Of a stretch of 64,000 nt of DNA, positions 1 through 9,061 are shown piece after piece. The notes beneath the pieces are model-generated. The model did no database searches, was not told where the DNA came from, and worked only from the letters and a program-made list of their open reading frames with translations. The position numbers were made by a program, and so were the translations under genes. Numbering within the stretch: position 1 is the first letter of the stretch; each line of letters opens with the position of its first letter. The stretch is taken from NCBI GenBank assembly GCA_902764915.1, contig CACWXY010000003.1, positions 103,987 through 167,986 on the forward strand. The letters run 5' to 3'. This DNA comes from an uncultured Eubacteriales bacterium. Its GTDB lineage: Bacteria; Bacillota; Clostridia; Christensenellales; Aristaeellaceae.

Positions 1-2
1 AT

Positions 3-173
3 CATGTCCGTGTTTGGGTCAATGAAGGCACGCTGCACGTCGGTGACGATATTATGTATGTGCTCATTGGAGCCGATATCCGGCCGCATGCCGTAGACGC
101 ACTGAATGCACTGGTTGGAACCATAAAATCTTCCTGCGTATCCGAAGAGGAGCTCTACGCGGAAGAATCCTGA
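3..173 (+). CDS. MoaE-like molybdopterin synthase catalytic subunit, C-terminal end (partial)
   Basis: This is the 3' end of a gene that begins left of the window; 56 codons are visible before TGA. The reading contains VGDDIMYVLIGADIRP followed by a helix ending in IK and an acidic tail, which fits the MoaE C-terminal pattern (VGD, hydrophobic strand, HR, helix, K). MoaE is the large subunit of molybdopterin synthase. The usual HR is IRP here and the terminal K-rich segment is altered, so a divergent or repurposed homologue is possible. A strong terminator follows directly. The assignment rests on this short tail only. Confidence 0.5.
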   Translation, partial: HVRVWVNEGTLHVGDDIMYVLIGADIRPHAVDALNALVGTIKSSCVSEEELYAEES

Positions 174-176
174 ACA

Positions 177-219
177 AAAAGCCAGAATAGACGCAGTTGT
201 ATGCGCTATTCTGGCTTTT
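177..219 (+). terminator. Rho-independent terminator after the MoaE-like gene
   Basis: A perfect 14-bp stem (AAAAGCCAGAATAG paired with its complement) starts three bases after the stop codon and ends in TTTT. The A-run on the left would also let it act on minus-strand transcripts. Confidence 0.8.
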
Positions 220-674
220 GGGTTGCAGACCAGGCACACTGTCAGTCAGTACGCAGGGCTAATCCTTCCAAGGATTTCCCGCGTTTCCATTCTGTCGATC
301 AGATGCCTCAGGTTCTCATCTGCAGATTTCCACGTTTCTCATTTCACCGGTATCTTCGCCGCATGCCCCATTCCGCGCCCCGCTATAATTGTAAAAAGCA
401 GCCTCTGCATTTCATTTCTGCCGATACTGTGCTTTCTTCATTCGCTGACCTCTGCAATAAATGTGTTTCCTATTTTTCAGACATCAATTGTTCCCATCGT
501 TTCCGGCAGTTTCAGAGAAAATGTGCATTCAAGCCGATCCCGAAAAGAAAAACGATGAACAGGATCGGGACCATTCTCCTGCCATAACGCCACCGGATAT
601 GTCACATCTGCTTCCGATACGCATCATTGCACTGCTCCACAAAAATGTATCGGGCTCTTCTGCTGACAGTCAGT
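220..674. other. Gene-poor stretch with a possible decayed minus-strand fragment
   Basis: No convincing intact gene lies here. On the minus strand, about 612 down to 477 reads as a protein-like peptide (including TYPVALWQENGPDPVHRF) ending at a TGA, but no start or conserved family is recognisable. The plus-strand open frames have an arginine/histidine-rich composition unlike real proteins. Confidence 0.3.
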
Positions 675-2426
675 TCATGTATCCATGGAAACATTGCCAA
701 GCTTAATCACCAGGTTATTAAGATTCAAAGAGTATGTGTAGCGGATATCCCTGGCCATTGCCATCACCAGTCGGATACCCAGGGCATCTTCCTCACCCTG
801 GGGCACATAGCTGACCGGGTCAAACGCCTGGCAATCATCACGGAACCGCAGTACCCACTGGTCCTTCTTATTCTGAATCCGAATCGACAGATGATTGTCA
901 TGCTTTTGGTTAAAACCATGTATTACGGTATTGCTGGCCATTTCTTCCAAGCAAAGGGCAATACGATTGGCAAGCTGCTGGCCCTGACCGTGCGCCCGAC
1001 AGAAGGCTTCTGCCCTCTGTGCCGCTTCCGTTACATCCTCAAGAGTCAGGATATTCATTTCCATCAGGTCTTCTTTCTGCACACCGAAGTCCTCACGAAG
1101 CATCAATACATTCTCCGGACGAAGGGACACTGTTCCGGCTTTCTTCCACACATAAGCCAGCGTGCACAGAAGCGCCAGACTCTCCCCGGCAATAAAATAC
1201 AGCCACACGCCGGTAATGCCCCATATCCGGCTCATGATAAACGCTGCAATAGCTGGAAGCACGGCTCCTTCCAGAACGGAAATGATCTCTGTAAGCTGAA
1301 CCCGCTCCGTGCCCTGGTACAGGCTCTTGAGTGCATTATTCACACAGCATGGAATCAGGCCCAGTGCAAACAGCCGGACGCCCTGTATCGTCAGCTTCTG
1401 CGCCGCCCCCGCTTCCGGAATAAATATGCGGACAAAGACCGGTGCCATGATCAGGAGCACGGTTCCCATCCCTATCCCCAGAATAACGGCATAACGGACC
1501 AGCAGGTGCAGCAGTTCCTTCAGTCCTGTCCGATCTTCCTCGTGGAAGAGAATCCCGGAAAGCGTCAGAGACACACCGCCCATGCCAGTGGAAATGCAAT
1601 TGCTGGCATTACCGATTGTCAGCAGGACGGAGTATGCGGCTACTGCCTCACTGCCACCAACACCAAGCAGGATTTTATTGAGTATAAAGACAAGCACCAC
1701 CGAGGAAGCCATCCCAAACACCGTGGGAACGCCACCGATGGCCAGTTCTCGAATCTTGGCAAGAGAAATATCCCGAAGGGAAAAGGTAAATACACATTTC
1801 TTGGACAGAAAATATGTCATGGCGATAACCATGGCCACATAGTAACTGAGGGAAGATGCCAGGCCCATTCCGAACATTCCCCCGTGGAACACCAGAACGT
1901 TGAGAAGATCGAAACAGACATCAGCAACGGTCATTCCGAGCACAGCCACAATAAGAAGCGAACTCTGCCCTGCCATCTGCAGAAACGGCACCAGCACCAA
2001 TGCTGCCATGGAACCAGGCGCTCCAAGAATAAAACCGGCCAGATATCCTCTGGTCTGATCATACAGTGCGCCTTCCCGTCCCGCCCCCATAAGCGTTGCC
2101 AGCGGATTCCGCAGAAGAAGCACAAGCAGCATGAATGCGAGGGAAAAAACCAGCATCAGTCCTATTGCAGAAGAATACCCTCGATTGGTTTCCTGCCGGT
2201 CACCGCTGCCAAGAGATTTGCTGCATGCTACCTGTACGCCTGCTGAAAGCATGCCCCCAAACGCCCCGATCACCAGCAGAATCGGATTGGCCAATCCATA
2301 AGCTGCTATCGCCTGAACCCCTAGAAAACGCCCAATCATGATATTGTCAATCAATAGACATAACGATACGGTTAACGCTGACAGCGTCTGTGCCAGTAGC
2401 ATCTGCTTGATCAGTTTTCGAATCAT
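675..2426 (-). CDS. MATE-family transporter fused to an RsbW/SpoIIAB-like ATPase domain
   Basis: Residues 1 to about 445 form a twelve-helix MATE (multidrug and toxic compound extrusion) transporter, starting with the typical polar helix carrying LIDNIMIGRFLG. The last ~125 residues form a cytoplasmic GHKL-type ATP-binding domain like anti-sigma kinases. It has an N-box ALCLEEMASNTVIHG with E and N, a DDCQAFDP G1-like box, and a GIRLV segment typical of the lid. The start is ATG with AAGGA upstream. It is the last gene of a STAS/RsbW-like operon, so I infer that transport is coupled to partner-switching. The substrate is unknown. This domain has the catalytic residues that the two RsbW-like neighbours lack. 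Confidence 0.85.
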   Translation of the reverse strand: MIRKLIKQMLLAQTLSALTVSLCLLIDNIMIGRFLGVQAIAAYGLANPILLVIGAFGGMLSAGVQVACSKSLGSGDRQETNRGYSSAIGLMLVFSLAFMLLVLLLRNPLATLMGAGREGALYDQTRGYLAGFILGAPGSMAALVLVPFLQMAGQSSLLIVAVLGMTVADVCFDLLNVLVFHGGMFGMGLASSLSYYVAMVIAMTYFLSKKCVFTFSLRDISLAKIRELAIGGVPTVFGMASSVVLVFILNKILLGVGGSEAVAAYSVLLTIGNASNCISTGMGGVSLTLSGILFHEEDRTGLKELLHLLVRYAVILGIGMGTVLLIMAPVFVRIFIPEAGAAQKLTIQGVRLFALGLIPCCVNNALKSLYQGTERVQLTEIISVLEGAVLPAIAAFIMSRIWGITGVWLYFIAGESLALLCTLAYVWKKAGTVSLRPENVLMLREDFGVQKEDLMEMNILTLEDVTEAAQRAEAFCRAHGQGQQLANRIALCLEEMASNTVIHGFNQKHDNHLSIRIQNKKDQWVLRFRDDCQAFDPVSYVPQGEEDALGIRLVMAMARDIRYTYSLNLNNLVIKLGNVSMDT

Positions 2427-2537
2427 TTTTCCTTACTTCCCGAACATATTCGTCTGCTTCTCCTGTTTTTCCGGGACATGGTATTCTTTCCGCAACTTTC
2501 TGCCCAATCTCCGTCTGTAGCACGAAAGCCAGAATTG

Positions 2538-3131
2538 TCAAATGGTTATCACAAGGCGTACTGTATGTCCTTCTATCCCCACTGTCACTTCCCGGGAAAG
2601 GCTAGCTACAATGGATTTCTCCAGTTCATCCAGTGCATTCTGCGCGCTGGCATCACAATCATGCAATCGACGGCATTCTTCCCGATAGGCTGAAAGTGAC
2701 CAGCGGCCTGCCCAGACAGGCGATTCCTTTCTTTCATGGATTCCATAGCTTATAAACTCCGGCAGCATGCCGGTCATGTCCTGAGGAATCGCTTCCCTAT
2801 CTTCAAATACGTAAGCACAGTTCAGCATTTCCGCGATCTTTGCCATAAATCCGTTCGGTGTCTTCCGGGGGATCACGGAATCATCTCTGCTCTCCTGCAC
2901 CTCTGCTTCCAGTATAATGCGATCGCCATCGTCTGCGTGCTCAACCCAGATTTCTCCGTCAAAATGATGCATAAGCTGCTGGGCCATGCCCACCGTTTCT
3001 TCTGCCAATAGGCACAAATGCAGATAATCCCTGCCGCGGATATCTGTTTTTTCCGCAAACTCCTGCAGGATGTCCTCCATGTCCATATTTCTTCGAACAT
3101 CGCCGCTGATCCAAAGTTTTTCCGTTTTCAT
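2538..3131 (-). CDS. Degenerate RsbW-like protein, paralogue 2
   Basis: A 197-residue soluble protein. The ATG at 3131 is preceded by GGAGGGA at good spacing, so the longer in-frame start is not used. It is a paralogue of the next gene upstream: both share a segment LxLLAEE-xxGM near residue 50 and DELEKS-(I/V)V near the C-terminus. The LLAEE helix resembles the N-box helix of GHKL anti-sigma kinases, but the essential Asn and the DxGxG box are missing. It may bind partners without phosphorylating them. It sits between a paralogue and the MATE-kinase fusion, in the operon started by a STAS protein. Confidence 0.7.
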   Translation of the reverse strand: MKTEKLWISGDVRRNMDMEDILQEFAEKTDIRGRDYLHLCLLAEETVGMAQQLMHHFDGEIWVEHADDGDRIILEAEVQESRDDSVIPRKTPNGFMAKIAEMLNCAYVFEDREAIPQDMTGMLPEFISYGIHERKESPVWAGRWSLSAYREECRRLHDCDASAQNALDELEKSIVASLSREVTVGIEGHTVRLVITI

Positions 3132-3252
3132 TTCTGTCCCTCCGTATGTCATCTGCTGTACAGTAACAGAATGTGACCTATCAGGCAAGCACTGTTTCGT
3201 ATGCAAGCCTTTTTCTGCTGTTTATCCTGTTCCCTGCACTTCTCCCCTGACT

Positions 3253-3291
3253 GTTTTCACCCAAGGTGCCAAAAGCGCCTTGGGTGAAAAC
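3253..3291 (-). terminator. Intergenic hairpin between the two RsbW-like paralogues
   Basis: A perfect 14-bp inverted repeat (GTTTTCACCCAAGG and its complement) separates the paralogues. No clear T-run follows on the minus strand, so it may be an attenuator or mRNA-processing hairpin rather than a full terminator. It could lower expression of the downstream paralogue and the MATE fusion. Confidence 0.45.
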
Positions 3292-3351
3292 AGATAGCGA
3301 TTCCATATGTTCCGGAATAGAGAGGAGCGGAAAAATCCTTCCCGTACACCA

Positions 3352-3939
3352 TTAGTCCATCTTTTTGATAATCACCAATTCCGCTTTCTGGCCGCGGATA
3401 GCTACCTTCACATCGTCCGCCACATGTGTAACGACTGACTTTTCCAGTTCATCCCAGATTTCACGGGCCTGCTTATCCTTGTCCGTCCACTGGCGCAGGG
3501 TATCCTGATACACAGTCATCGACCACTCCCAGCTCAGCGTGGATGAAGTGAAATCCCCCTGCATTTCGGAATACAGAGGCAAAGACGGTCCGTCTGCACC
3601 CTGATCAAAGAAATCACGCAGACGGCCCATCAGACCGCGTGCTGCTTCATTCTTTCCGCTGCTGGAGGCAGACAGAAGCTTTTCACGCTTGTCCATATCC
3701 ATCCGTGTATTCACAACAAGATGCAGCTGATACACGCCATCATCATCTTCAATCCAGAAACGGCCTTCCTGTTCGCCGGTAATGGAGCGCATCATGCCCA
3801 TCATTTCCTCGGCCAGCAGGCGCAGATGAATTGTATTCTTGGGGGAGAGCTCTTTATAGGAAGCTACTTTATCGACCTGCTCCAGCGCCTTTTCCATCTG
3901 GCCCCCGGTACTGGAAACAACAATCACGTCGGTCTTCAT
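3352..3939 (-). CDS. Degenerate RsbW-like protein, paralogue 1
   Basis: A 195-residue soluble protein beginning 12 bp after the STAS gene, with an AGGGGA ribosome site. Its LRLLAEEMMGMM helix and the WDELEKSVV segment near the C-terminus match paralogue 2. As there, the helix looks like a GHKL N-box that has lost its Asn, and no clear nucleotide-binding glycine boxes are visible. Given the adjacent SpoIIAA-like protein, I infer a role as a binding partner in a partner switch. The biochemical function is unproven; it could also be a distinct fold that only resembles RsbW. Confidence 0.7.
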   Translation of the reverse strand: MKTDVIVVSSTGGQMEKALEQVDKVASYKELSPKNTIHLRLLAEEMMGMMRSITGEQEGRFWIEDDDGVYQLHLVVNTRMDMDKREKLLSASSSGKNEAARGLMGRLRDFFDQGADGPSLPLYSEMQGDFTSSTLSWEWSMTVYQDTLRQWTDKDKQAREIWDELEKSVVTHVADDVKVAIRGQKAELVIIKKMD

Positions 3940-3951
3940 GTATTCATCCCC

Positions 3952-4248
3952 TTATGCAATATTCAGAATATCAGCAAATCCGGTCACTTCGAAGACTTCC
4001 GAAACGATTTCGTTCACATGGATGATTTTCATGCCGTCCTTGCGGGCCATAACCTTATGGGCAGACAGCAGGACGCGCAGGCCAGCGGAAGAAATGTACT
4101 CCAGTTTGGCAAAATCCAGAACCAGGCTCTGCGCCGCATCCATGGAATTCTTCAGTTCCGCTTCCAGTTCAGGTGCAGTCATGGTGTCCAGACGGCCTTC
4201 CAGTGCCACAGTCAGTTCATTGCCATTCATGCTCTTATTAATAGTCAT
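3952..4248 (-). CDS. STAS-domain anti-sigma-factor antagonist (SpoIIAA/RsbV-like)
   Basis: This 98-residue protein is a complete STAS domain. It has an N-terminal strand, LEGRLDTMTAPELE, then LVLDFAKLEYISSAGLRVLL, where the SS-AGL serine is the site phosphorylated in SpoIIAA/RsbV proteins. It is the first gene of the operon, with GGAGG before the ATG and the tandem TTGGACA promoter about 65 bp upstream. By family knowledge it switches partners with an RsbW-type kinase. The only candidate here with intact kinase motifs is the domain fused to the MATE transporter. Confidence 0.92.
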   Translation of the reverse strand: MTINKSMNGNELTVALEGRLDTMTAPELEAELKNSMDAAQSLVLDFAKLEYISSAGLRVLLSAHKVMARKDGMKIIHVNEIVSEVFEVTGFADILNIA

Positions 4249-4310
4249 ATTGCATTCCTCCTATGGTGTGCCATATTATATGGGTTCATTTTCAAGATAT
4301 TCCCGATAGA

Positions 4311-4346
4311 ATGATACCATATTCTGTCCAACAAATGTCCAACAAA
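4311..4346 (-). promoter_or_regulatory. SARP-type activator box and promoter 1 (STAS operon)
   Basis: Read on the minus strand there are two exact heptamers TTGGACA separated by TTTG (11-bp period). They are followed by 8 bp and then TATCAT as the -10; no separate -35 is needed. The same layout occurs at 9062-9097 and 23197-23232. SARP activators such as ActII-ORF4 bind heptamer direct repeats 8 bp from the -10. A second possible -10 (TATAAT, 4275-4280) lies downstream. Confidence 0.75.
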
Positions 4347-4425
4347 TCAGTTTTTTTCTTTCAAAACCGCATCCAGGCACAGAAAAACCGGCGGGATTCC
4401 TGTGTATCAGGCCTCCTGCAGATGA

Positions 4426-5499
4426 TCAGGTTCTGATGCGCAGCTGTTCCTGTACATTATCGTCCGGGAAAATCATCATATCCTGGATCTCCAGTGCGAC
4501 TTTATCGCCCGCAGCAAACTTGTTGTGGGATGCACCATCCATGATTACACGCACTTCTGCTTTTCCGATCCGTACCCTGAAGTCCGTCGTGTCCCCCAGA
4601 TAGTACAGTTTCTCAATCGTCCCCTGAATATCCCCGTCACCCTTATACAGGCGTATGTTTTCCGGACGTATGCCCACCGTCACCGCGCCGGTTACTGCAG
4701 CATGCGGATCAGGCAGACTGTGTTCCCAGTCATGCAGATAAATCTGTCCGTTTTCTGACAATCCGCCAAAGAAAGATACCTTTCCAAGGAAATCGGCGAC
4801 AAACGGATTGATCGGATGATTATAGATCTCACTGGGGGAACCGCACTGCTGCACTTCCCCGTTATTGAACAGGAAGATCCTGTCGCTCATCGTCATGGCT
4901 TCACTCTGGTCATGGGTTACATATACCACAGTGATCCCCAGTGATTTTGCCAGGTCCTTGATTTCAAAGCGCATGGATTCCCGAAGTTTCGCATCCAGGT
5001 TGGACAGCGGTTCATCCAGAAGCAGCAGTTTCGGTTCCGCCACCAGTGCCCGGGCCAGCGCCACACGCTGCTGCTGTCCGCCGGACAGCTGATTGGGAAA
5101 GCGCTGTGCATACTGTTCCAGATGAACGACTGACAGCATGCGGTTCACTCGCTCCGCAACATCCGTTTTGGCCACATGTTTGATTCGCAGAGGATACGCC
5201 ACATTTTCAAAGACCGTCATATGCGGCCACACGGCATAGGACTGAAACACCATACCGATATCCCGTTTTTCCGGAGGCATCAGCGTATGTTCGTCCGATA
5301 CCAGCGCATCTCCGATCCAGATTTTACCAGAGGTCGGCTGTTCAAAGCCCGCAATCAGGCGCAGCGTCGTCGTTTTTCCGCAGCCGGATGGCCCCAGAAG
5401 TGTCACAAATTCTCCTTCCTGGAAGGTGACATCCAGCGTTTTCAGAACCTGATGATCTCCATAGCTCTTGGTCAGGTTCTGTATGGTTACCGTCGCCAT
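4426..5499 (-). CDS. ABC importer ATPase, Fe3+/AfuC/PotA type
   Basis: The cytoplasmic ATPase of the importer encoded just upstream. It has Walker A GPSGCGKTT near residue 40, Q-loop VFQSYAVWPHMT, signature LSGGQQQRVALARAL, Walker B LLLLDEPLSNLDA and a switch histidine in VTHDQSEA. A TOBE-type domain fills about residues 240-357. I chose the ATG at 5499 because GGAGGG lies 10 bp upstream; the earlier in-frame ATG at 5517 has no ribosome site. The family serves iron, spermidine, phosphonate or sugar-phosphate importers, and sequence alone does not choose among them. Confidence 0.92.
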   Translation of the reverse strand: MATVTIQNLTKSYGDHQVLKTLDVTFQEGEFVTLLGPSGCGKTTTLRLIAGFEQPTSGKIWIGDALVSDEHTLMPPEKRDIGMVFQSYAVWPHMTVFENVAYPLRIKHVAKTDVAERVNRMLSVVHLEQYAQRFPNQLSGGQQQRVALARALVAEPKLLLLDEPLSNLDAKLRESMRFEIKDLAKSLGITVVYVTHDQSEAMTMSDRIFLFNNGEVQQCGSPSEIYNHPINPFVADFLGKVSFFGGLSENGQIYLHDWEHSLPDPHAAVTGAVTVGIRPENIRLYKGDGDIQGTIEKLYYLGDTTDFRVRIGKAEVRVIMDGASHNKFAAGDKVALEIQDMMIFPDDNVQEQLRIRT

Positions 5500-5520
5500 A
5501 TGTTTTTCTCCCTCCATTCA

Positions 5521-7962
5521 TCAGATGGTAAACTCGCCCTTGGTCAGCTTGTTCAGCACAAAATTCAGCACAAAGACAAACAGCAGAATGCCAAAAGCCA
5601 TAGCACATGCCTGCGGCTGGCTGGTAAAGGTCCAGTACTGATACAGCTGATAGCCTATGGTCTTGGTATCACTGGTATACAGAAGCGTTGTCATGCTCAG
5701 TTCATAGAAGCAGGGAATAAAGATCAGGAACCACCCCGCCGCAATGGAGGGCAGAATCAGTGGTCCGGTAATCCGGAACATGGTACGAAGCCACCCTGCC
5801 CCTGAAATCTCGGATGATTCCTCCAGGGATACATGTATCTGTGTCATTGCGGAAGAAACCGTCCGCATACCCATCATCAGATACTTGATCAGATAGGCAA
5901 TGACCAGAATGGCCGGCGTATTATAGATGCTTACCCCGAACTGCCCCCGCATGGTCATGATCAGTCCCAGTGCTATTACAACAGAAGGCGTGCCAGACCC
6001 CAGGGTAATCAGGAAATCCGGAAGTTTTCTTCCCCGAACCCGCGTGCGCTGCATCAGATAGCTCATGGTACAGGAAATCACCATACCGATCGTGGCTGCC
6101 ATAGCCCCGAACAGCAGGGAATTCTTCAGACATCCGATGGTTTCCTCTCTGGCCAGCGCACTCCACTGATTCAGTGTAAAGTTTTCTGCATCCAGGAGCG
6201 ATTTTCCCACGTCCACCTTAAAGGAAGTGGTCAGTATGGTACTGAAAGGAATGGCCACTGCTATCAAAGAGAAAAGTCCGGTCATAACGGTCAGCGGTAT
6301 CCTCCAGTGCCTGAGGTCCACGAGATTGGGACGTGTGGATTTCCCGGACACGGTAACATACTGCTTCTTCGCTACCAGAATATCCGATACATACAGCACA
6401 ATCAGTGCAATCACAACCAGGAAAACCGCCAGTCCTGTGGCATCATTCAGTCCCTGTACACCAAGACCATAGTATTCAATGATACGGGTTGTCACCGTAT
6501 GCACATTGCCCGGTGCGCCGATAATCGACGGTATCCCGTAACAGCTCGCGGCACACACGAATACCAGCAGTGCGCCTGCAATCAGGGAAGGTGTCATCAT
6601 AGGCAGCGTAATCCTGACCACAGTCTGGAACGGGCCCGCCCCTGAAATCCGGGACGCCTCCTCCAGAGAAGGATCCATCTTTTCCATAGCCCGGGAAATG
6701 GTGATGAACGCATAAGGAAAATAGAATGTGGTCAGCACCCAGATCAGTCCACCCAGGGAATAGATATTCAGCGGACCCTCTGTAATATGCATCTGAAACA
6801 GCTGGCGCAAAATCAGATTAATCGTGCCTACATTCTTGTTCAGCAGCCGAAGCCATGCCATAGCGCCCACGTATGGCGGCACCATGTAGGTCAGTACAAA
6901 GAGCGAACGGAAGAACTTTCTTCCATACAGATTGGTGCGGCCTACCAGATATGCCAGAGGATATGCAATAGCCGTCCCCAGTATCATCGTACAGAAAGCC
7001 GCGATCATGGTATTCTTCAGCGCCTGACCATTCATGGAATACTCATACAGCCGCCGGAAAGTTTCCAGCGAAAAGCTTCCGCCGGGGAAAAATGCTTTGA
7101 CAATCAGATAGATCAGCGGCAGGAGCTGGAACAGGAGCAGGAAGTCCACGATCAGGAGGATCAGTATCCACTTGATGTCCAGACTCCAGCTGCCTTCGCT
7201 GCGCATGAGGAAAAAGAGGAGCAGCGTATCCAGCATCAGCAGCACGCCAATGAGAATGACTGTCTGGGCATGCTCTGCCACCCATGCATTGATCGGAGAC
7301 ATATGTCCGTCTGCCCATTCCTGCAGTGCCTTGATCTCCGCTTCCTCTGTGCCCGCCGCACGGGTAAAGGCCAGTGATGTATCTTTATCCAGTACAGTCG
7401 CGCTTTCCCGTGGGGATGCAAGAAACACCTGCATCAGCATCGCATTGTCTGCGTCACTGAGCAGAGATAGTTTTGAAAGCACCGGATCGTCGGACAGTAA
7501 AGAAGTGCCTGCCATAGCATCCAGCATATGTGCACGGACCTCGGACATGTCCTGTATCTGTGCCAGCTCCTTGCGCCCGGATGAGGCAATCTTTTTGCGC
7601 GAATAGGAGTAAGTCATGGAGAGCAATTCCCATACCTGCTGATCGGAATAGTTTCCCAGCGTGGCTTCGTCTGTCTGCCATTCTTCCGCCAGCAGCATGC
7701 GGGCCACAGCAAGACTTCCCGTTTTTGTCTCTTCCGATGCCTTATCCCATACAGGCGCAACTGATTCCCGATAGAGCGCTTCCGCTTCGCTTCCCAGCTG
7801 CAGTGTCTGACTCCACACATCACTGGTTGCATAGCCCGACGCATCAAAGATCCGGATCCCGTGAATACCGCTCCAGATCAGCAGGGCCGATAGAATAAAC
7901 AGCACCGCCAGGGTCATCCAAAGGATGACCCTGGCGGTCTGACGCTTTCCACTGCGTGTCAA
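5521..7962 (-). CDS. Fused double permease of a Fe3+/AfuB-type ABC importer
   Basis: An 813-residue membrane protein containing both permease halves. The two EAA loops are visible as EEASRISGAGPFQTVVRITLP and EESSEISGAGWLRTMFRIT. A helix at residues 13-33 is followed by a ~190-residue extracytoplasmic segment before the first permease domain, unusual for this family, and it may contact the binding protein. The start is TTG with GAGGTG six bases upstream, 10 bp after the binding-protein gene. The stop is followed 21 bp later by the ATPase start. Fused FbpB/AfuB permeases are common; the long N-terminal extracellular domain is the odd part. Confidence 0.9.
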   Translation of the reverse strand: MTRSGKRQTARVILWMTLAVLFILSALLIWSGIHGIRIFDASGYATSDVWSQTLQLGSEAEALYRESVAPVWDKASEETKTGSLAVARMLLAEEWQTDEATLGNYSDQQVWELLSMTYSYSRKKIASSGRKELAQIQDMSEVRAHMLDAMAGTSLLSDDPVLSKLSLLSDADNAMLMQVFLASPRESATVLDKDTSLAFTRAAGTEEAEIKALQEWADGHMSPINAWVAEHAQTVILIGVLLMLDTLLLFFLMRSEGSWSLDIKWILILLIVDFLLLFQLLPLIYLIVKAFFPGGSFSLETFRRLYEYSMNGQALKNTMIAAFCTMILGTAIAYPLAYLVGRTNLYGRKFFRSLFVLTYMVPPYVGAMAWLRLLNKNVGTINLILRQLFQMHITEGPLNIYSLGGLIWVLTTFYFPYAFITISRAMEKMDPSLEEASRISGAGPFQTVVRITLPMMTPSLIAGALLVFVCAASCYGIPSIIGAPGNVHTVTTRIIEYYGLGVQGLNDATGLAVFLVVIALIVLYVSDILVAKKQYVTVSGKSTRPNLVDLRHWRIPLTVMTGLFSLIAVAIPFSTILTTSFKVDVGKSLLDAENFTLNQWSALAREETIGCLKNSLLFGAMAATIGMVISCTMSYLMQRTRVRGRKLPDFLITLGSGTPSVVIALGLIMTMRGQFGVSIYNTPAILVIAYLIKYLMMGMRTVSSAMTQIHVSLEESSEISGAGWLRTMFRITGPLILPSIAAGWFLIFIPCFYELSMTTLLYTSDTKTIGYQLYQYWTFTSQPQACAMAFGILLFVFVLNFVLNKLTKGEFTI

Positions 7963-7972
7963 CTATATCACC

Positions 7973-9007
7973 TCAGGGCAGGGTTACAGCTTCCTGGAAC
8001 TGGGTACGGATTTCTTCTCTGTCATGATAGCAGCGTTCCCAGTCCACGCCCATATCCTTCGCAATCAGAGAATCAGTATCTACAGAATCATAAGGATATT
8101 CTGTCATTCCCTTGAGAACCGAGTGCATATATCCGGACATGATGCACTTCTGTCCGGCTTCGCTGAGCAGCCAGCCAGTTACGGCTTCGCAGGCTTCAAT
8201 GTTGGCATTCGCGCTCTTGTTTTCCGCCACTGTCATGACAGTGCTGGGAACCAGAATAACGCCGTCATCCGGATAGATGACAGTGATGGGTGAATTCTCT
8301 TCTTTCCGGATCTTCAGCACGGATTCTTCCAGAATCATGATGGCTTTGCATTCGCCAGTCTGAAGCTTGGCAAGCGCAGAGGATCCGGACTCGATCATCA
8401 CGTGATTCTGTCCCAGTGCCTTGAAATAATCATAGCCATACTTATCAGACAGGGAAACGATCGCAGCCATAGCGGTTCCGGAAGTCAGGGGATTGCTCAT
8501 GGAGATTTTGCCATCCAGGCTCTTGTCCTCTGCAAACGCTTTAAACGTAGTGGGGACTTCGTCCAGGCTGTACTTTTCCGGATTATAGGCCAGCACCATG
8601 TTCAGCGTGCGCACCGGATACCAGTAGCCTTCCGGATCATACTCAAAGCGAAGAAGATCTTCCGCGTTTTCAATCTCCACAGGCTCAAGGTATCCATATT
8701 CCTTCAGCTCCAGAGAATATGCGGGCTCTGCCACAAGGAGCATATCGCAGCTCAGACGGCCTTTCAGATCTTCGCCCATTTCACCGGCCAGCTTGGTCTG
8801 CAGATCGCCGGTTCCGCCATAGAAGAACTCCACATCCAGGTTCGGGAATTCCTCCTTCAGTGTTTCCTTCATCTGATCGATCATAAAAGGATACATGGAT
8901 GTATAGATGACCACTTTTCCTTCGACATCTTCATTAACTGCCATGGCAGTCCCGAAAAGGCCCATCACAAGCATCACAGTAAGCAGCATAGATAATACCT
9001 TTTTCAT
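7973..9007 (-). CDS. Extracellular solute-binding protein, family 1 (Fe3+/AfuA/phosphonate type)
   Basis: The binding protein of the importer, 344 residues, with signal peptide MKKVLSMLLTVMLVMGLFGTAMA. The mature part starts with VVIYTSMYPF, as in FbpA/AfuA/PhnS-like proteins, and carries the SNPLTSGTAMAAI segment seen in this class. The ATG at 9007 has GGAGG seven bases upstream; the in-frame TTG before it is too close. Expression likely depends on the box at 9062-9097. AfuA relatives bind sugar phosphates and others bind iron or aminoethylphosphonate. The shared box with a secreted phosphatase makes a phosphorylated ligand attractive, but that is inference. Confidence 0.88.
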   Translation of the reverse strand: MKKVLSMLLTVMLVMGLFGTAMAVNEDVEGKVVIYTSMYPFMIDQMKETLKEEFPNLDVEFFYGGTGDLQTKLAGEMGEDLKGRLSCDMLLVAEPAYSLELKEYGYLEPVEIENAEDLLRFEYDPEGYWYPVRTLNMVLAYNPEKYSLDEVPTTFKAFAEDKSLDGKISMSNPLTSGTAMAAIVSLSDKYGYDYFKALGQNHVMIESGSSALAKLQTGECKAIMILEESVLKIRKEENSPITVIYPDDGVILVPSTVMTVAENKSANANIEACEAVTGWLLSEAGQKCIMSGYMHSVLKGMTEYPYDSVDTDSLIAKDMGVDWERCYHDREEIRTQFQEAVTLP

Positions 9008-9061
9008 TGTCAAACCTCCTTCACGTAAGTGCGCATTGCATGCTCAGCAGCATGCATATGT

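Noticed and set aside
201..587. Two plus-strand open frames after the MoaE-like gene
   Set aside because: Arg/His/Pro-rich, start inside a terminator, no conserved motifs.
627..2246. 539-codon plus-strand open frame opposite the MATE gene
   Set aside because: Rich in His, Gln and Cys with no family features; the opposite strand has clear membrane and GHKL motifs.
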